Shown one piece after another: positions 60,931 through 64,000 of a DNA stretch of 64,000 nt. The notes beneath the pieces are model-generated. The model was not told the origin of the DNA. It saw only the letters and a program-made list of their open reading frames with translations, and searched no databases. Numbering within the stretch: position 1 is the first letter of the stretch; every line of letters begins with the position of its first letter. Both the position numbers and the translations under genes were made by a program. The DNA comes from DATJMJ01 sp035503915 (GTDB lineage Bacteria; Actinomycetota; Acidimicrobiia; Acidimicrobiales; Palsa-688): positions 62,001-126,000 of the forward strand of contig DATJSU010000022.1 in the NCBI GenBank assembly GCA_035503915.1, in the 5' to 3' direction.

Positions 60931-63900
60931 GTGGCAAGTTCCCCGCCTGAGCCCTACCCGCACGTCGCTGACAGGCCTGATTTTGCCGCGCTGGAAGGTG
61001 AGGTCCTCGCCTATTGGGCCGAGGACGGGACCTTCGAGGCCTCGGTAAAAGCTCGCAGCGAGGCGCCCGAGTACGTCTTTTACGACGGGCCCCCGTTCGC
61101 GAACGGCCTGCCGCACTATGGTCACCTCCTCACGGGGTACGTAAAGGACGCCCTCCCTCGCTACAAGACGATGCGGGGGTGGCGGGTCGAGCGCAGGTTC
61201 GGCTGGGACTGCCACGGCCTCCCCGCCGAAATGGAGGCCGTCAAAGAGCTCGGCCTCCCCGGCCGTGCCGACATCGAGCGCTATGGCATAGGCGAGTTCA
61301 ACGATTACTGCCGGACCTCGGTGTTGCGCTACACCAACGAGTGGGAGCGCTACGTCACCCGCCAAGCCCGCTGGGTCGATTTCGTCAACGACTACAAGAC
61401 GATGGACATCTCCTACATGGAGAGCGTGATGTGGGCGTTGTGCCAGCTCTACGGCAAGGGCTTGCTCTATGAGGGCTATAGGGTGCTGCCGTTCTGTTGG
61501 GAGTGCGAAACGCCGCTTTCCAACTCAGAAACCCGGATGGACAACTCCTACCGCCCGCGCCAGGACCCGGCGGTAACTGTTGCATTCGAGCTCGTAGCGC
61601 CCAAGGGGCGCCGTCCCGCCTCCGCACTTTTCGACGCCGGGCTGCCCCTCCGCGCCCTTGTCTGGACGACGACCCCTTGGACCCTGCCCTCCAACCTTGC
61701 GCTCGCAGTGGGCCGTGACGTCCCCTACGCGGTCGTCGAAGCGAACCATGCCCGCTACCTCATCGCCGAGGCGCGCTGGGACGCGCAACGCGAGGTCCTG
61801 AGCGAGGTACTGGGGGGAGGGGAGCGCGTCGGCACCATCCATGGAGAGGACCTTGCGGGGCTGTCCTACGAGCCATTGTTCGAGTTCTTCAAGGACGAGC
61901 CGAACGCTTTTGTCATCCTCCTCGGCGACTTTGTGACGACCGAGGACGGCACGGGAATCGTGCACCTCGCCCCAGGCTTTGGCGAGGACGACCAGCGCGT
62001 TTGCGAGGCCGCCGGGATAGCAGTTGTTTGCCCCGTCGACTCTCGGGGCCGTTTTACCGCCCAAGTCCCGAACTTTGAAGGGACGCAGGTCTTTGAAGCT
62101 AACAGGACGATAATCGCCGACCTGCGCAAGCTCGGCGCGCTTGTGCGTTTCGAGACTTACGAGCACTCTTACCCGCACTGCTGGCGGACCGACACGCCGC
62201 TCATCTACCGGGCAGTCAGTTCCTGGTTCGTCAAAGTGACAGCCATAAAGGACAAACTCCTCGCCCACAACCAGGAGGTCAACTGGGCGCCCTTGCACGT
62301 GCGCGATGGTGCCTTTGGGAAATGGCTCGAGGGCGCTCGCGATTGGTCGATATCGCGCAACCGTTTTTGGGGGAGCCCGGTCCCGGTTTGGAAGAGCGAC
62401 GACCCGAAGTACCCCCGGGTCGATGTGTACGGAAGCCTGGAAGAACTGGAGAAAGATTTCGGGACGCGGCCGACCGATCTCCACCGGCCGGCCATAGACC
62501 AGCTCGTCCGGGCCAATCCAGATGACCCGAGCGGGCGCTCGACAATGCGGCGCGTCGAGGACGTCCTTGACTGCTGGTTCGAGTCCGGGTCGATGCCGTT
62601 TGCCCAAGTGCATTACCCATTTGAGAACAGCGAGTGGTTCGAGAACCACTTCCCGGGCGACTTTATCGTGGAGTACGTTGGCCAGACGCGAGGATGGTTC
62701 TACACCTTGCACGTGCTGGCCAGCGCGCTCTTTGACAAGCCGGCCTTCTCTAACTGCATGGCGCACGGGATAGTGCTCGGGCACGACAAGCTGAAGCTCT
62801 CCAAGCGGCTTCGCAATTACCCCGACCCCGACGAAATGTTCAATGTCTACGGCTCCGACGCCATGCGCTGGTACCTGCTTTCCTCTCCGGTGATGCGGGG
62901 GGGCGATGTCGTGGTCGAGCGCAAGGGCCCGGCCGAGGCGGTGCGCGCGGTGCTGAACCCGCTCTGGAACTCTTGGAAGTTTTTCGCAATGTACGCCAAC
63001 GCAGACAAGTACCGGGCGCATTGGTCAAGCGACAGTGACGAGCTGCTCGACCGCTACGTGCTTTCCAAGGCGCGCGCCCTCGTCGAGGATGTCACCCAAG
63101 CGATGGACAATTACGACCTTTATTCTGCATGCACCTCGGTGACCTCTTTCATTGACGCGCTCAACAACTGGTACATCCGCCGGAGCCGGGAGAGGTTCTG
63201 GAGCCACCTTGGGGCGAGCCAGGCCTCCGATCGCAGCAAGAAGGCGGCCTACGACACGCTTTACACCGCTCTCCATACGCTCTGCTTGGTTTCAGCGCCG
63301 TTGCTGCCGATGCTCGTCGAGACTGTCTACCGGGGCTTGACCGGAGAACGCAGTGCCCACCTCGCGAACTGGCCTGACGCGGGCTCTCTACCGAAAGACG
63401 ACGCACTCGTTGCGGACATGGACCTCGTGCGTGAGGTTGTTTCGGCGGGCCATTCCGTCCGCAAGGCGAGCGGGTTCCATACCCGCGTGCCTCTGCCCTC
63501 GGTGACGGTTGCCGGTGAGGCTGCGCGATCTCTCGCACCGTACCGCGAGCTGGTCGCTGACGAGCTGAACGTCAAATCAGTCAATTTGGTAACCGACGTG
63601 AGCCAAGTTGCGGACCTGGTGCTACAGGTCGTGCCAGCGGTGTGCGGGCCCCGCCTCGGCCCCGGCACGCAGCAAGTAATCGCAGCCGTGCGCAAGGGGC
63701 AATGGAAGCGCGCTCCCGAGGGGGGTGTTGAGGCTGGCGGGCACGTGCTGGTCGAGGGGGAATATTCCCTTTCTCTCGTCCCGAGGGACGCTGCTTCCGC
63801 GCGGGCTCTGCCCGGCAACGGGATGGTGGTCAGCTTGGAGCTTGCACTGACGCCGGAGCTTTTGAGAGAGGGCCTCGCGCGCGACGTCGTGCGGCAAGTG

Positions 63901-64000
63901 CAGCTCGCTCGCAAGAACGCAGGGTTCGACGTCTCCGATCACATCCGGCTTTTTCTCGATGTTTCGCACTTCGGAGAGCTACGCCAAGCGCTCGAAGAGC
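60931..64000 (+). CDS. ileS: Isoleucyl-tRNA synthetase, eukaryote-like type, partial at window end
   Basis: The first 1023 codons of a class I isoleucyl synthetase, cut by the window edge. Catalytic HIGH motif is PHYGHL in FANGLPHYGHLLTGYVKDALPRYKTMRGW (about 52-80); the second motif is KLSKRLRNYPDPDEMF (about 623-640) in the KMSKS position. VERRFGWDCHGLPAE, the CP1 editing domain with TTPWTLPSNLALAVG (about 249-263) and GWFYTLHVLASALF (about 588-601) are normal. This is the eukaryote-like IleRS type, which in other bacteria is linked to mupirocin resistance. A frame without stops runs to the end; about 20-40 residues are missing. GTG start, probably leaderless. Confidence 0.93.
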   Translation, partial: MASSPPEPYPHVADRPDFAALEGEVLAYWAEDGTFEASVKARSEAPEYVFYDGPPFANGLPHYGHLLTGYVKDALPRYKTMRGWRVERRFGWDCHGLPAEMEAVKELGLPGRADIERYGIGEFNDYCRTSVLRYTNEWERYVTRQARWVDFVNDYKTMDISYMESVMWALCQLYGKGLLYEGYRVLPFCWECETPLSNSETRMDNSYRPRQDPAVTVAFELVAPKGRRPASALFDAGLPLRALVWTTTPWTLPSNLALAVGRDVPYAVVEANHARYLIAEARWDAQREVLSEVLGGGERVGTIHGEDLAGLSYEPLFEFFKDEPNAFVILLGDFVTTEDGTGIVHLAPGFGEDDQRVCEAAGIAVVCPVDSRGRFTAQVPNFEGTQVFEANRTIIADLRKLGALVRFETYEHSYPHCWRTDTPLIYRAVSSWFVKVTAIKDKLLAHNQEVNWAPLHVRDGAFGKWLEGARDWSISRNRFWGSPVPVWKSDDPKYPRVDVYGSLEELEKDFGTRPTDLHRPAIDQLVRANPDDPSGRSTMRRVEDVLDCWFESGSMPFAQVHYPFENSEWFENHFPGDFIVEYVGQTRGWFYTLHVLASALFDKPAFSNCMAHGIVLGHDKLKLSKRLRNYPDPDEMFNVYGSDAMRWYLLSSPVMRGGDVVVERKGPAEAVRAVLNPLWNSWKFFAMYANADKYRAHWSSDSDELLDRYVLSKARALVEDVTQAMDNYDLYSACTSVTSFIDALNNWYIRRSRERFWSHLGASQASDRSKKAAYDTLYTALHTLCLVSAPLLPMLVETVYRGLTGERSAHLANWPDAGSLPKDDALVADMDLVREVVSAGHSVRKASGFHTRVPLPSVTVAGEAARSLAPYRELVADELNVKSVNLVTDVSQVADLVLQVVPAVCGPRLGPGTQQVIAAVRKGQWKRAPEGGVEAGGHVLVEGEYSLSLVPRDAASARALPGNGMVVSLELALTPELLREGLARDVVRQVQLARKNAGFDVSDHIRLFLDVSHFGELRQALEE

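Noticed and set aside
61525..63021. Long open minus-strand frame opposite ileS (498 codons)
   Set aside because: It is an antisense shadow of strongly biased high-GC coding; the plus-strand product is a clear synthetase.

Overview
The window is a high-GC (about 65 percent by eye), densely coded bacterial chromosome segment with no rRNA, tRNA, phage, insertion sequence or CRISPR array that I could find. Gene content points to an actinobacterium, most plausibly the Acidimicrobiia: a DUF3151 protein, a MalT-like/SARP regulator, a SigB/F/G-type sigma factor, an actinobacterial-type ferrochelatase, GTG/TTG starts, Thr/Pro-rich low-complexity coding, and apparently leaderless promoters. The taxon is inference; no marker in the window settles it.

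Layout. 0-1.6 kb: a CsoR-type copper repressor, a 45-codon relic of an ABC-transporter ATPase and an orphan cytosine-C5 DNA methyltransferase. 1.6-5.1 kb: the three-gene operon of circularly permuted ATP-grasp, alpha-E and transglutaminase-like protein, with translational overlaps. 5.3-13.4 kb: cation antiporter, PadR regulator with its palindromic operator, a small membrane protein, a 1010-residue ATPase/SARP regulator and Lon protease. 13.4-17.2 kb: a probable sugar-acid module (U32-like protein, SMP-30 lactonase, IlvD/Edd dehydratase). 17.2-21.4 kb: a divergent unit made of an ECF sigma factor facing an operon for a membrane-SCO1 fusion, a lipoprotein and a zinc-finger anti-sigma-like protein; this is the best candidate for an undescribed system. 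21.4-29.1 kb: housekeeping and signalling genes (universal stress protein, NmrA-like, S9 peptidase, GAF-GGDEF cyclase, ketopantoate reductase). 29.3-35.5 kb: an oligopeptide-type ABC importer whose two ATPases are fused and encoded convergently. 35.5-41.8 kb: Thr-rich repeat DNA, a large YfhO-like membrane protein and a LacI-type-sensor/PAS/GGDEF/EAL protein. 41.9-44.8 kb: acetate operon (AcsA then SatP) ending in a strong hairpin. 44.8-50.6 kb: TrmA/RumA-like methyltransferase, YbjQ, S-adenosylhomocysteine hydrolase, ferrochelatase and a beta-propeller protein. 50.6-64 kb: a propeller-repeat/3D-domain wall protein with a long 5' leader, orphan ABC ATPase, ArgS, cold-shock protein, HIT protein, DUF3151, flavin reductase-like protein, sigma factor with RNase D, small conserved genes and the start of a eukaryote-like IleS cut by the window edge.

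Themes across the window. (1) Short tandem duplications with units of 15, 17 or 18 bp occur at least seven times, in coding ends, inside ArgS and between genes. (2) At least six starts lie 6-8 nt downstream of a TANNNT hexamer with no Shine-Dalgarno, the pattern of leaderless transcripts, while other genes have strong AAGGAG sites. (3) c-di-GMP signalling appears twice with very different input domains. (4) Redox, iron and copper functions recur (CsoR, SCO1 fusion, ferrochelatase, Fe-S enzymes), in keeping with but not proving a metal-rich habitat.
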